DNA of 64,000 bases from Astrothelium macrocarpum (lineage: Eukaryota; Ascomycota; Dothideomycetes; Trypetheliales; Trypetheliaceae), in the NCBI GenBank assembly GCA_021030915.1, contig JAGEMR010000016.1, forward strand, positions 372,001 to 436,000, written 5' to 3'. The position numbers and the translations under genes were made by a program. The notes under the pieces are model-generated. The model saw only the letters and a list, made by a program, of their open reading frames with translations, was not told the DNA's origin and made no database searches. This document shows positions 47,633 through 59,625 of the stretch, one piece after another (within the stretch, counting starts at the first letter, position 1; the number at the start of each line of letters is the position of its first letter).

Positions 47633-50575
47633 ATAATAATTTATTCAAATAATTTATATAATAATTCTATCAATATAATTATTCCTTTTTTTATTTATAT
47701 ATTATATTTATTCTTTTAATACGATTTATATTTAATAATATAATTTTGGATATATTCTTTTATTCTTTTAAAATAATAATTTTATTAAATATTTCTAATG
47801 ATTTATATAATTTTTAAATATCCGTAAAATAATTCATTATAATATTTTTTAATAATTTTCTTAATTCTTTTATATAAAATTATAATTTTTTATTTTAATT
47901 ATTATTATTATTTAAAAATGACCAGAATTATGTTAATTTTTTTATAATTTTCTGATAATATATCATTTTTATTAATCTAAAAAATTATTTATTTTTTGAT
48001 TTTTTTTATCATATAATCTAATTTTCAATTTAAAATATTAATTTTAGAATTATTTTTTTCTGATATATATTTAATAACAAATTTATATTATTTTAAAAAT
48101 TCTAATTATTTAACTTATTATCAATTCAGTTTTTTTATAATTATAAAATAAATAAAATTTTTATGATTTATAAAAATTTTCTAATATTATAATATAATAA
48201 TTATGATAAAAAATTTTTTATTATAAATATCATAATTTTATTCTAATTTTAAAAATTTTTTCGAATAATATTCTATTAAATATTATTTTCTATTTTCTAT
48301 TTATTAATATAAATATATTTTTATTATTGAATTGAATATATCAGTTTCGGTTTATATTAATTCTGATGATTTAATAATTTTTAATATAAAATTTTATAAA
48401 TAATTTTTTTTAAATATTTCAAATTTTTTTTTTTTCATTTTTTTCGAAAATGAATATTTTTTTATTTTTTATCAATTCTATTAAAAATTATATTTTAAAA
48501 AAATATTTATCAATAAATCTTTTATTATAATTAATGAATTTTAAAAAGAATTAAATATTTTTTATATTTTTTAATTCTGACCAATTTTTAATTAATTTTA
48601 TTTCATTTGAATTAATTCATATAATTTCTATTTTAATAATATAATTTAAAAAATTTATTTTTTTAATTCAGAATTTATATTTCAATAATTTTAATTATAA
48701 ATTTTATTTATCAAATTTTTCAAATATTTATCATGTATATTATATATATTCTTTTTTGATTTTTAAATAAATAAAAATATCATTTAAATATATTATCATA
48801 AATTTATCAAAATATGATTATAATATATCATTAATGAATATTTGATAATTAATTGATATATTTATGAATCCGAATAATATAATAAAATATTTAAAATATT
48901 CATATTTTATTTGAAATATTATTTTTCATTTTTCATTTTTTTTTTTCATTTATATTAAATTATAAATTTTTAATAAATCCAATTTAATAAATCATTATAT
49001 ATTTGAAATTTTATTTTATAATTTTATAATATTAAACAATAAATATCAATTTTTAATTATTATTTTATTAAATTATTGATAATTTATATAAAATTATAAA
49101 TTTTCGTCTTTTTTTAATATAAAAAAATTGGATATTTTATAAATAATTCCGATTTTTTGATAAAATTCTTTTTAAAATTTTTATTCAAATATTTTTTTAA
49201 TATTTCAAATTTTTTATTAAATAATATATAAATGAATTTGAATATAAATTATTTTTTTATAAAAAATTTTATTTTATAATTTCATAATTGATATTTAAAT
49301 AATATTTTAATATTTAATTTTTTTTTTAAAAAAATATATTCATTTTTTATATTTTAAAAAATTTTTAGAAATAATTAGAAATATTTTTAAATTATTAATC
49401 TTTTGATTTTTTTATTTTATTAAAATATTTATTATATTCAAAATTTTTTTGATAAAAATCTTCATTTTTAAAATGATTTATATAAAATAATCATTCATTT
49501 TATCTTTTATTATATTTAAATATAAAAATTTTAATATAATTTCATAATTATATTCATTCATTTTTAATATTCTATTTTTTTAATTGATTATTAGATTATA
49601 TTATTATAATCAAAATAATTCTAATATGATATTATATCTGACCATAATAATAATATCAAATATAGTTTTCTTAATATATTTTATAATAATTATAAATATT
49701 AATTGAATTTTTTTTTAAAATTTTACTAATTTCTGATATTTTTTTTTTATTATTATATATATTATATATTTTTAATCTTTTAATTTAATTAATAAATTTA
49801 ATAAATTTTGAAATATTTTAAATACGAAATTTTTATTTATTTTTGAATTGATTAATATTTTAATTCCCCTTTTTTTTTAATATTATTATAATATATAATA
49901 AATAATTAAATATTTAAATAATATTTAAATTTATATATATATTTTATATATAAAATTTAAATCTTTTTTTTATAATAAATATATTCTCATCACGATTTAT
50001 CTAATAGATATAAATGAATATTATATTATTCTATAATTATTATAATATAAATAATTTTTTTTATTTTTATAAAATCGTTTATTAATTAATATATATATAT
50101 ATATTTTTTTATTTTCGATAAATAAAATAATTAGTAAAATTATAATTTTTTTATAATTATTATTCATATCATTTTAATTTTTTTATTATATAAATTTCAT
50201 AATTTTTATTTTTATATTGATAATAATATATTTTTTTATAATCTGAATATTTTCTATTTATAAATAATTATTTTTAAAAATAATCTTTAATTCAATAATC
50301 ATAAATAAATTATATTAATAAATTCATTTAAAAATATTTTATATTTCATTTAAATAATAATATATTTATAAATATGATTTTTTTTAATTTTTTCATTTAT
50401 AAATATATTCTTTTATTATTAATCATATATATATTTTTTATAATTTTTATTATAATATTATTATTATTATATTTTTCGATATTTAAAATATTATGAATTT
50501 TATATATCAATGATATTATTTTATCAAATATTTTTTTTTCATTTTTCAATATTTTTAATATTTTAATAATTAATA

Positions 50576-50631
50576 ACGTGGTTTACCACTCAGCCGGTCA
50601 TATCAGTCAGTCGGTCATTTTCCGCATCAGA
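50576..50631 (+). repeat. Left terminal inverted repeat of the 1.9-kb element
   Basis: 56 bp, GC content near normal in contrast to the interior. Contains the sub-repeat CGGTCAT twice. Confidence 0.88.
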
Positions 50632-52422
50632 TATCCCATCAACATTAATACATACAATAATAATTTGAAAATTTATTTATTTTTCATCGGATTCTGATTC
50701 AATATTTATTTTTTCAATTTTATTATAAATATATATATTATATCCAATTATATTATAATTATTATATTATCGTAAAATCGTTATCATTTTTTTTGATGAA
50801 TTATTATTTTTATTTTCATCAGATATATATCATTTTTTCGAATTCTTTTTAATCAATAATTTTATAAAATTATTTATATTAAATATTTTTTCAAATTATA
50901 TACGTGATTTTTTGACCTTCTGATATTTTATAAATATCATATTTATATTTTCAAAAATACGTATTCATTTAATCAAAAAAATAATTGAATATATTATTAT
51001 TTATATATTTTTTATCATCTGATTTATAATTTTAATAATTGATATTAAAAAATTTTTTTAATAAATAAAAATTCGTTTTTTAATAAAATTGAATTATTTA
51101 ATTATTTATTAAAAATTAAAAGAAATTTATAATTTTTATTCATAAATAATTAATGAATAATTATTCGATAATATAAATATTTTTAAATGAATATCTAATT
51201 TGAAAATTATAAAATCTGAATTTTAAAATATAATTCCAATTTTTTTGAATTCAGATTTGATATTTGATTTTGTAAAAATTTTGAAATAAATGAATTTAAA
51301 TATAATAAAGAATTCAAATTTAATGATATAATTAATCATAATTTTAATTAATAAATTAATTTTATTATTATACGTACGTTTTAAAAATGAATATAATATA
51401 ATATCTAATGATTAAAATAAATGAAATAAATATATAAATATATTAATTAGAATAATTTTATTTTTATTATAAAATTTATTGAATTTGATTAATAAATGAT
51501 TTTTATATTTATTAATAATTAATAAATGATTTTTATATTTATTAATAATTAATAATCGATATATATTTTTTGAATAATCTTTTATATATTTATCAAAATA
51601 TTAAATCCAATTTAAATTTATTTTATTATTGATTCATTTATTAAAAATAGATTTAATAATTTAATTATTGAAAAATTCTGATTTTATAATTCAATTTATA
51701 AAATAATAAATATTTTAAATAATGATAAAAAATGGAATATATTAATTTTTAATATTAATATATTTAATAATTATAATTCATTTTCAATTATCAGATTATA
51801 TAAATTTGATTTTATTATATTTTTTAATATATATTATCATTATTAATACGATTATTATATTTATTATGAAATCTATTTTATCAAAATTATAGATATTCTT
51901 TTTATATATTTTATATTTATTTATTATATTATATAATAATTCAAATTAATTCGAAATAATTTTTAGATCTTTTTATAATATTTTTTGATAATTATATAAA
52001 TGATTGAATTTAATTTTGAAATCTGATTATATATTAATAAATTATTTTATTTAATATCTATTAATTGATTTATTTTTATATGATTTTAATAAAAAATTGG
52101 TTATATTTTTTATATTAAAAAGATATAATGAGAATCTTTTTAAATTTTGATCGAATATATATTTAATTAATAATTATTTTTTAAATTAATTCAATTTATA
52201 ATATTATAATTAAATTGATACGTATTATTATTGATTATTTATTCTATTATTTAATGAATTTTATAAGATATTATAATATTTCGTAATTATACATTGATTT
52301 AAATTTTTATTTTGAAATTTTATAAACTGAATTGTATTAATAATAAGAATAATATTCTTTTTTTTAGTATAAATTGATATAATCGTTAAAAAGTTAGAAC
52401 GCGATAAAAGTTTAAATGGTTT

Positions 52423-52478
52423 TCTGGTGCGGAAAGTGACCGACTGACTGATATGACCGGCTGAGTGGTAAACCACGT
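52423..52478 (-). repeat. Right terminal inverted repeat of the 1.9-kb element
   Basis: 56 bp, complementary to the left repeat with two transitions. GC is kept as in the left repeat. Confidence 0.88.
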
Positions 52479-53791
52479 TATTTCTAATTTCAATATTCTT
52501 TTAATAAAATTAATTATTTATAATTCGAATTAATTATATCAAATAAAATTATTTTTTATATTTCAAAATTTTTTAATAATAATTCCTTTAAAATCTTAAA
52601 TTATTTTTTAAAAATTTATATTATAATAATATATATTGAACAATTAGAAATTATATATAACTGATCATAAAATGATTTTTATGATTAAATTATTTTAATA
52701 TTTTTCTGATATATTATTAAAATATAAATTTAATTATTAATTATTTTTATATGATTTAATTCATTTATTAATTTATTTATATAATATATTTTCATATTTT
52801 TTAATAAATTTTTTATAAATTTTTTAATATCAGAAATAGATTATTTTTTTAATTATCATTTTATTAATTAAATTATTATTCATTTTTTTTATCAGATATT
52901 TTTTAAATAATTCTTTTGATTAAAACTTTTTTATTTAAATAATTTATTAAAATCATATTTATTTCTTTTTTCATAATTATGATTTTTTATAAAATTTTTT
53001 TTTTTTTTTTCATAAAAATAATATTTTTTATTTTTAAATCTTTTTTTTAAATGAATATTTATTTATTTATTTTTTTTAATAAAATTAAAATTCATTAAAT
53101 TATTATAATTATTATTCTGAATTCATAAATTTTTTTATTTAATGATTAATTTTTAATTCTCTCTTTTTTTTTAGAATTTTTATATATAATTTATCATTTA
53201 ATTCAATTATTATTTTTATTAATTATAATAGAATATTTATGATATTTATATAATATATTAATTCATTTTTAATATTATTTTTAAATTCTTTATAAAATAT
53301 GAAATAGAATATTTTATCATTCCATTTAATTTATTCAATATATTCTTAAAATTTGATTCTATAATCTATCATTAAAATCTTTTATTTAATATTTAAAATT
53401 ATTTATTCGATTATTATTTATTAATTGAATATTCTAAATATTTTAATAATTTTTTTTTTGAATATATCAAAATTTTGAAATATATTATTGATTATCTGAT
53501 TTTTGATTTTTATTATATAATTAATAAAATATAATCGGATTCAATAAAATATTCTTTTTTTTATAAATATAATTATAAAAAAAGATTAATTAATTGTTAT
53601 AATATTTTTAAATATAAAATATAATTAAATAATATTAAATCAATTTTTTATTTTAAAATGATTTTTATAAAAATCATCAGATTTTTTGATTTTTTTATTA
53701 AATCATAATATAGATCGATTTTTTTAAATCTAAAATATATCATCATCATTTTATGATTATTTTTATTAATTCATTTTAAAAATATTCAATA

Positions 53792-54151
53792 TATTATAAT
53801 TTTAGATATTTTTGATATTAAATATATTTTAAAATTAAAATAATTTTTAAAAAAAATCGATAAAAAATTAAATTAATAAAAAATAATAATATTTGATATT
53901 TCAAAATTCTATTGAAAACGCTATTAAAAACTAATTTAAAAAATGATTTTGAATATAATGAGATTATAATAATTTTATTATATTTTTATATATTTATGTC
54001 TGAATGAATCAATAAATTCTTTCATTCAAAGGTTTATATTGAATTAATGAATTCTTTCATTCAAAGGCTCATACTGAGTTAGTGAGTTCTTTCGCTCAAA
54101 GGCTCACGCTGAACTCTTTCGGGGTACAACGTTTTCCTAGCGTTCCTAACA
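53792..54151 (-). repeat. LTR of the older element, variant 3' region
   Basis: 360 bp. Its first 170 bp match the other two LTRs. The rest differs: it has a tandem of about 35-bp units (TGAGTTAGTGAGTTCTTTCG and degraded copies) and ends CGTTCCTAACA. It therefore belongs to a related subfamily. The outer 90 bp keep GC. Confidence 0.75.
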
Positions 54152-54828
54152 GAATTTAAAGAAATTGGAATTATATTTTGGAATTTAAATATCGTGATTT
54201 TAAAATTGGATATTTATCTGAAAATATTTATATTATTGGATAGATATTTTTTTATTATTTATGAGTGAAAATCGTAAATTTTTTTTAGTTTTTAATAAAT
54301 TATCAAATAATTCAATTTTATCAAAAAATGAATTTTTATTTATTAAAAAAATTTTCCAATATTAATTATTGAAATTATAGATCAAATAATAAAGAATATA
54401 TAAATAATGATATATTCAATTATTTTTTTAATTAAAGAAATATATATTTTTTAAAATATAAATATGGTATTTATAAAATATCAAAAAACCAATAAATTAT
54501 ATATATAATTTGAAAGAATATTTAATATAAATGATTTTATAAAATTATTGATTAAAAAGAATTTAAAGAAATGATATATGTCTGATGAAGATGAAAATAA
54601 TGATCTATTAAAAAAAATGATAACGATTTTATGATAATATAATATTTATAATATAATTAAATATAATACACGTATTTATAATAAAATTGAAAAAATAGAT
54701 ATTGAATTAGAATCTGATAAAAAATAGATAAATTTTCTAATTATTATTATTTGTGTTAATATTAATGGGATATGTAATGCGGAAAATGCGCGGCTGGATG
54801 ATATGCGCGGTTGGGTGATAAACCACAT
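54152..54828 (-). mobile_element. Fragment of a second TIR element, inverted
   Basis: Read on the minus strand, this stretch follows the first 680 bp of the 50,576-52,478 element closely, down to a related TIR at 54,778-54,828 with TA after it. The TIR differs from the first by more than transitions, so it is a sister family member. Its break point is exactly the end of the LTR at 54,151, so the older retrotransposon seems to have inserted into it. Its other half was not found. Confidence 0.75.
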
Positions 54829-56254
54829 TATATATAATATATTATTTAATCAGACGAATTTATAATTTTAATATAAATGAATGTTATATTATTTCATCAT
54901 TTTTATTTTAATAATTTATTAATAAATTCAATATTAATCAATATATTGAATATATTTTGAATATTTATTATATAATTTGATTATATATTCATTTTTTTAT
55001 AACATTTTTTATATAATCTTTTATATAATTTTTTATAATATTTATAATCGAATTAAATTATTTGAATTATATAATTAAAAATTCAATTAATCAGAAATAA
55101 AAATACTTAAATTACGAAAATATTTTTATATTTAATTTTTATTTTATTCAATTTATTTAATATATCAAATCAAATAATCAATAAAATCAAAATTTTTCGA
55201 ATCTGAATATAATTTATAATATTTTTAAACAAATATTTTGAACTAAAAAAAATTTCTTAATTGAATTCAAATCAGACGAATATAAAAATAAATATATTAA
55301 TTTTATTTTAAATTATTTTATAATCAAATAAATCATTTTTTTATTATAATATATCGAAATATTATTTATTATTAATATCGAATTTAATAATGAATTATCA
55401 GAATTAAATAAAAAATATTTTAAAAATAACGATTTTTTCAATTAATATATAAATATCTAAATTATTATTAAATTTTCGTAAATTGAATAATTCAGAATTT
55501 CATTTAATATATAAATTAATAGAATATTATAATATCATTTATATTCGAAAAAATAATATTGAATTATTTTTGGTTTTTTTAATATTCAATCGTAAAAATA
55601 AAATTCAATATATCAATCTATTTTATTTTCATCAATATATATTAATTGATTAATCAAATATTATATTATTATAATCATATGATTATTATAAAATTTAATA
55701 CAATATTTTTTAATTATTCGATAATATTTCAAATCAATTTATTAATTATTATATTCATTAATTCGAAAATAAATATAAATCTTTTTTTTATTTCAATCAA
55801 TTTCGATCAATTTTCTTTTTATTAATAATAAATTCACGAATATATCATAATATTATCAGATTCATTTAATTATTTCGTCGATATATATATCAGATTTTAT
55901 AAAAAGATATTCCTTCAGAATTTTTATAATAATAAATATTAACATTCACGAAAAATCATAATAATGAATTGAATTCAATGAATTATTATATAATTTGATA
56001 TTTCTTTTAATTCTTTTTATTATACGAATAATTATATAAACAATTCGAATAATATCACGTTATGAAAAATCGTCATAATTCAAAAAAATAATAATAATAA
56101 TTCACTGAAATGAAACGATATTTCGGATCATTTCGACCTCACCACCACAAAAATCGATTTCAAAATTACCGGATTAGAAAATCAAATGATCAAATTATCG
56201 AATAAACGAATTATAAATAAAAAAATAATCATCAGATTTATATGGCCTGGTTGA
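54829..56254. other. AT-rich RIP-mutated DNA up to the cluster boundary
   Basis: 1.4 kb of almost pure A/T DNA after the TIR fragment. It ends abruptly at about 56,240, where normal composition begins. The part 56,100-56,180 keeps some GC. It is presumably another mutated transposon of unknown type. Confidence 0.55.
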
Positions 56255-56341
56255 TCCCAAGTTCCCATACAAATTTGGTGGTGCGGAGGGTGCGGACGTG
56301 CGGGGCTGCCTGAAAGGACGCCCAACCTTCACGCGAGTGTA

Positions 56342-57331
56342 AATCGAATCATCCGGTTGACGGCAACGGTCAGCTTTCTTTGCGAGCCACAGCCGGGCCA
56401 TGTGGCATACACGCCGTTGTCAGCTGCTTTCGTCACTAGCCCTTCCTTTCTCGATGCAGCCATGTTCCTGGCCGATTATACGGTCCCGGCAGCGTTGCAT
56501 ATGGCGCCCGCCACTCAGCGATTCAGAGATTCACAACGACCCCACGAAAGCGCCTACAACATAGCCTTGAACACACTGAAGCCATTCCGCTCTGCGCGCG
56601 AAGAGCGAACGAAGCTTGATCGTCAATGGTCTGCTTACCTTCGCTACGCCGGGGGGCTTCACGTAGCTGAAGATAAGGCTGATATCTTCACAAAGCTCGA
56701 TTGGGCTCGGATAGGTGTGACCAATACCACGTCGCTCATTGTCGAGGTAATGATAAAGCTGCCGAAGCAGGTCAACGTCGACTAACTAGAGCGGCAGGTT
56801 GGCGCTGAGTCGACCACGTTAGCGCGGTTTCTCGCAGAGCGTTATACAGGTCCTCACTTCCTTGTACAGATAAATGGCTTAGCGCCCACCGGGACCAGCC
56901 TCACTGAGCTGGGCCACAATCCCCGAATCACGACCACCAATCGGACCTTGGGTACCCGTCAAACTATAACGGATGCAGCCGTCTACATCTTCCGTCTGAC
57001 GCCAGCTTCGACCTTGAACATTATTCTGACTGAGCTTCAACTACACTTCGATGCATTACGTGCCAACAATGCCGTGATACTTATAACGAGTTCTCGCCTT
57101 CTACCCTCACCAAGCAGCATAGCTAACCCTGCGATCGAGACCGTAGCTCGTGCACGAGACCTGACTCTGCGCCAGCTGGCCAATGAGAGCGAGCTAGAGA
57201 TGACAGAAGTTTTAGATGTGATCGACGCGGTAAAGGATAGTGTGGGTAGACTGGTGGTGATTGATCAGCTTCGCTCGTCCAACAATCTGGTGACTGGCTT
57301 AGTCGTCAAGTATCGGCTCTGTACATATTAG
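56342..57331 (+). CDS. AflS/MdpA-like pathway co-activator with O-methyltransferase fold, N-terminally truncated
   Basis: Exon 56342-56746 and exon 56798-57331, joined across a 51-bp intron (GTAATG donor, CGACTAAC branch point, GGCAG acceptor). Without the intron the frame would meet a stop at 56783, so splicing is needed and rescues the frame. The protein reads FLCEPQPGHVAYTPLS, YTVPAALHMAPATQRF, LIVEVGAEST then RLVVIDQLRSS at its end. The order follows O-methyltransferases, but the usual DVGGG SAM loop is VEVGAEST, and the catalytic His region (HDWPD in enzymes) is RLTPAST. This combination is known for AflS/AflJ and MdpA, regulators that partner AflR-type factors in aflatoxin- and emodin-type clusters. 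The first 100-150 residues (winged-helix part) and a start codon are missing; the block of mutated transposons begins just upstream. It may be a non-functional remnant. Confidence 0.72.
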
Positions 57332-57823
57332 GGTAAAGCTTGCGAATGCCGATTCCACTTTCTTGTAGCTTGCTCAAGGGAATTCAACCCTATTCAGTCA
57401 AGTCCTAACGGCTGTTTGAGGAAAGAGACTATCTGGAAGAGTGGTCGATTGATTGACTGATTGATATTATTCTATATGTTTTCAGGCCTGGAGGCGGTGG
57501 ACGGCGCTGGCATGATCACGTAACCGTGCCTTCATCTCTTTCACCTCGCGTCATTTTGAAAATGTACCTCAATAAATTTTGCCAGTAAAATACCCAAAGT
57601 AGCCTTCCAACGTCACCCATCCACTTTTTAGCATTGCGACAATCCATCGAGCTCGCGATCTATCAGTTCCGCCGACGGTGCCATGATCAATTAACGAATG
57701 TCGAGCAGTGATTCATGACGTGCTCAACTACCCTCCTGACTGAATGTGTCTATTTTCAATCGCTTGTGAAAGGATTGTGCATTCTTTTCATCTTGCGTAC
57801 TGAAATATATCGAAAGAACCATT
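57332..57823. other. Convergent intergenic gap
   Basis: 492 bases between the co-activator-like gene and the oxidoreductase, which converge. Nothing else seen. Confidence 0.5.
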
Positions 57824-58642
57824 TCAAACGACCTTTGGGGCATTGTGTACCTGAGTACTTGACCCAGGACCCGTAGATGGTAGATATGGATAGAGAAATG
57901 GAAAAAAGTGACACAAAAGTCCAATCAAGATGCACATCGGGGTTCCACTTGGAAAGCTCGCTTTCCCGTTCGTATTGATGACGCCTAGATTCCGTCTATC
58001 GTAGCGACCTTCCTCGTCGTCCACCGCCTCGACCATACCAGCGGCCAAGTCCAAGTACGAAATAGGACCGTCCGCATTCGTGAGACTCAATGCGTGACCC
58101 TTTTGTTGATCTACCGACAACGCTCCAGGCTTGATATATATTGTGGTCAACCAATCTTCCTGTGCCCGCAAAAGCTTCTCAGTCTCTCGTAGGTCTTGAT
58201 ACACGTTCAATGCCGAGCGAAGTAATATTTGCCGTAGTAGCCAAGGTGTATGTCGGGACAAGTGGTCGTCAATGGTTGCCGACGAGAGAAGGACAATTTT
58301 GGGTACTTGCGACTGCGCAGACTCTTTGAGGCTCTTCGAGGCACGGATGACTTCGGTGGCGGTGTCTTGACTGAGTCGACATCCCGGGATGTTATCGTTG
58401 GTCGTCACAACCAAAAATACTCCACGGCATCCACGTATGCAGGAAGTCAGAAGCTGGGAGTCGTGGATGCTACCTTCGAAAATCTCCACTCGCTTGCTTT
58501 CTCCGATCTCAGGGAAGAGCCGTAGAAGTTTAGACTTGTTGCGGCAGTAAGCATGAACTCTTGCTTCTGGACGCTGTAACAAAATTCGGATGAGCGCAGT
58601 GCCACAATTGCCAGTGGAACCCAAGACTGCGTAGGTAGCCAT
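57824..58642 (-). CDS. NmrA-type NAD(P)-binding oxidoreductase, AvfA/MdpK-like
   Basis: Single exon, 272 residues, from the ATG at 58642. The N-terminus YAVLGSTGNCGTALIR carries the GxxGxxG dinucleotide fold of the atypical SDR/NmrA family. CRGVFLVVTTNDNIPGC and KIVLLSSATIDDHLS follow in the expected order, then IYIKPGALSVDQQKGH and LDLAAGMVEAVDDEEGRYDRRNLGV. The C-terminus has a hydrophobic patch (MCILIGLLCHFFPFLYPYLP) that is common in averufin-oxidase-type relatives. AvfA and MdpK act on anthraquinone intermediates in aflatoxin and monodictyphenone pathways. The assignment to that subgroup rests on pattern and on the neighbours. Confidence 0.8.
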   Translation of the reverse strand: MATYAVLGSTGNCGTALIRILLQRPEARVHAYCRNKSKLLRLFPEIGESKRVEIFEGSIHDSQLLTSCIRGCRGVFLVVTTNDNIPGCRLSQDTATEVIRASKSLKESAQSQVPKIVLLSSATIDDHLSRHTPWLLRQILLRSALNVYQDLRETEKLLRAQEDWLTTIYIKPGALSVDQQKGHALSLTNADGPISYLDLAAGMVEAVDDEEGRYDRRNLGVINTNGKASFPSGTPMCILIGLLCHFFPFLYPYLPSTGPGSSTQVHNAPKVV

Positions 58643-59113
58643 TTCAAAGTGTCACTTCCTTGCGACAATGGAACTGACACAATAATTCAAACAGTGGGGA
58701 TGGCACAGCCGAATATATGGGATTTTTGGTACGAGGATTGCATGGCAGATCACTACTTTTGGATAATTGTGCACCATGTTTTACTGACCGATGCCGGATG
58801 TTAACAGCAAGGTCTCCAAGCACATTCTCCGGGATTTTATTTACGCCGAGCATACTTTGTTAGGAATAGTCGGAACATGACAAATGACCAGGACGTTTAG
58901 AACACCGTTGGAACATTGGAGCACCAATTTCAAGCTCGCAGAAGCAAACACAGCATATGATCTCATTTCTTTGACATAAGTATCAACTGCTGACCTTGCA
59001 TAATGCTGTCAAGTATGCAGGAGGTGCAATTACACTTGCTGACTGTTTGTTGACAGACCTTGCCTTACAATTTACAAGATTCATGAACACTATATGATCA
59101 ATAGCGACGATAT
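58643..59113. other. Promoter gap of the oxidoreductase
   Basis: 471 bases upstream of the oxidoreductase. No further gene or clear motif. Confidence 0.5.
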
Positions 59114-59625
59114 CTAGTTCGGATTCCCTTGCTCACTCAAATACTTCTGAAATTTGGGGAAGAATTGTTGGAAGAATGCTGTGTCAACCATTTCCTCCAT
59201 TCTACTAATTTGTCGACCGTCCTCAGTGAATGTGAGAAAAACGGCGTATTCATTCGTCCACTTGAAGTCTCCAAACGGCGTATCAGCCTTCGAGATTGCA
59301 TACACGACAGCCTTGCTTCTCGCAGCATCGTGCACAACTTCGTAGATTTCCACCTGCTCGAACGTTGAGCCACTCTCGCACGCGTTTCATCGAGAAAGAA
59401 GGTAGATGTACTACTTACTTCATAGTTCTTCAGGATTCCCATAAGTTTTGGCAAAATGGCCTCATTCTCGGCTCGCGATTTGGGTGGAATGCCTAATGAG
59501 AAAGGCAGCATTCTTTGTACACTGTCCTCAGACCATGTTGCCATCCAATCTTGGGGCGTCCATTTTTTCCATCCTTCAATGAATCTGTCAAGTGTGGTCG
59601 CTTGAATTTGGGCTGGGGTAGTCAT
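59114..59625 (-). CDS. SnoaL/NTF2-like polyketide-associated protein
   Basis: Exons 59625-59419 (69 codons, donor GTAAGT) and 59353-59114 (acceptor GAGCAG), phase 0, giving 148 residues. The ATG at 59625 is the first in frame. The pattern (FIEGWKKWTPQDWMATWSEDSVQRMLPFSLG, then VEIYEVVHDAARSKAVVYAIS and FLTFTEDGRQISRMEEMVD) is that of the SnoaL-like fold, where an early helix pair is followed by a curved beta-sheet with ISRMEEMVD as the last strand. Such proteins occur in many fungal polyketide clusters and may act as cyclases or dehydratases. The substrate is not known. It lies between the oxidoreductase and the reductase on the same strand. Confidence 0.82.

Larger units (their letters stand above)
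50576..52478. mobile_element. TIR DNA transposon (Tc1/mariner-like TSD), RIP-mutated
   Basis: 1,903 bp with 56-bp terminal inverted repeats (50576-50631 and 52423-52478) that differ at two sites, both C/T changes. TIRs start ACGTGGTTTACCACTCAGCC. The flanking dinucleotide is TA on both sides (50574-50575 and 52479-52480). The empty site can be read in the parallel retrotransposon copy near 45,947 and has a single TA. TA duplication points to the Tc1/mariner superfamily. The interior is A/T-converted and no transposase frame survives. Confidence 0.88.
47633..54151 (-). mobile_element. Older related LTR retrotransposon, split and truncated
   Basis: The sequence from about 47,638 to 53,791 runs parallel to 43,004-47,294 of the complete element, apart from a 1.9-kb insertion at 50,576-52,478 (4.25 kb against 4.29 kb of aligned length). 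It ends in an LTR at 53792-54151. Material matching 41,313-43,003 of the complete element is missing at its left, where the younger element is inserted. It is more heavily A/T-converted than the younger copy. Confidence 0.8.

Noticed and set aside
52261..52476. Minus-strand frame over the right TIR
   Set aside because: It starts in the TIR itself and runs into A/T-converted DNA; no transposase motif.
56357..56785. O-methyltransferase-like frame ending in a stop at 56783, read as a pseudogene by stop codon
   Set aside because: The stop lies in a good 51-bp intron with a CGACTAAC branch point; removing it restores VEVGAEST and the frame.
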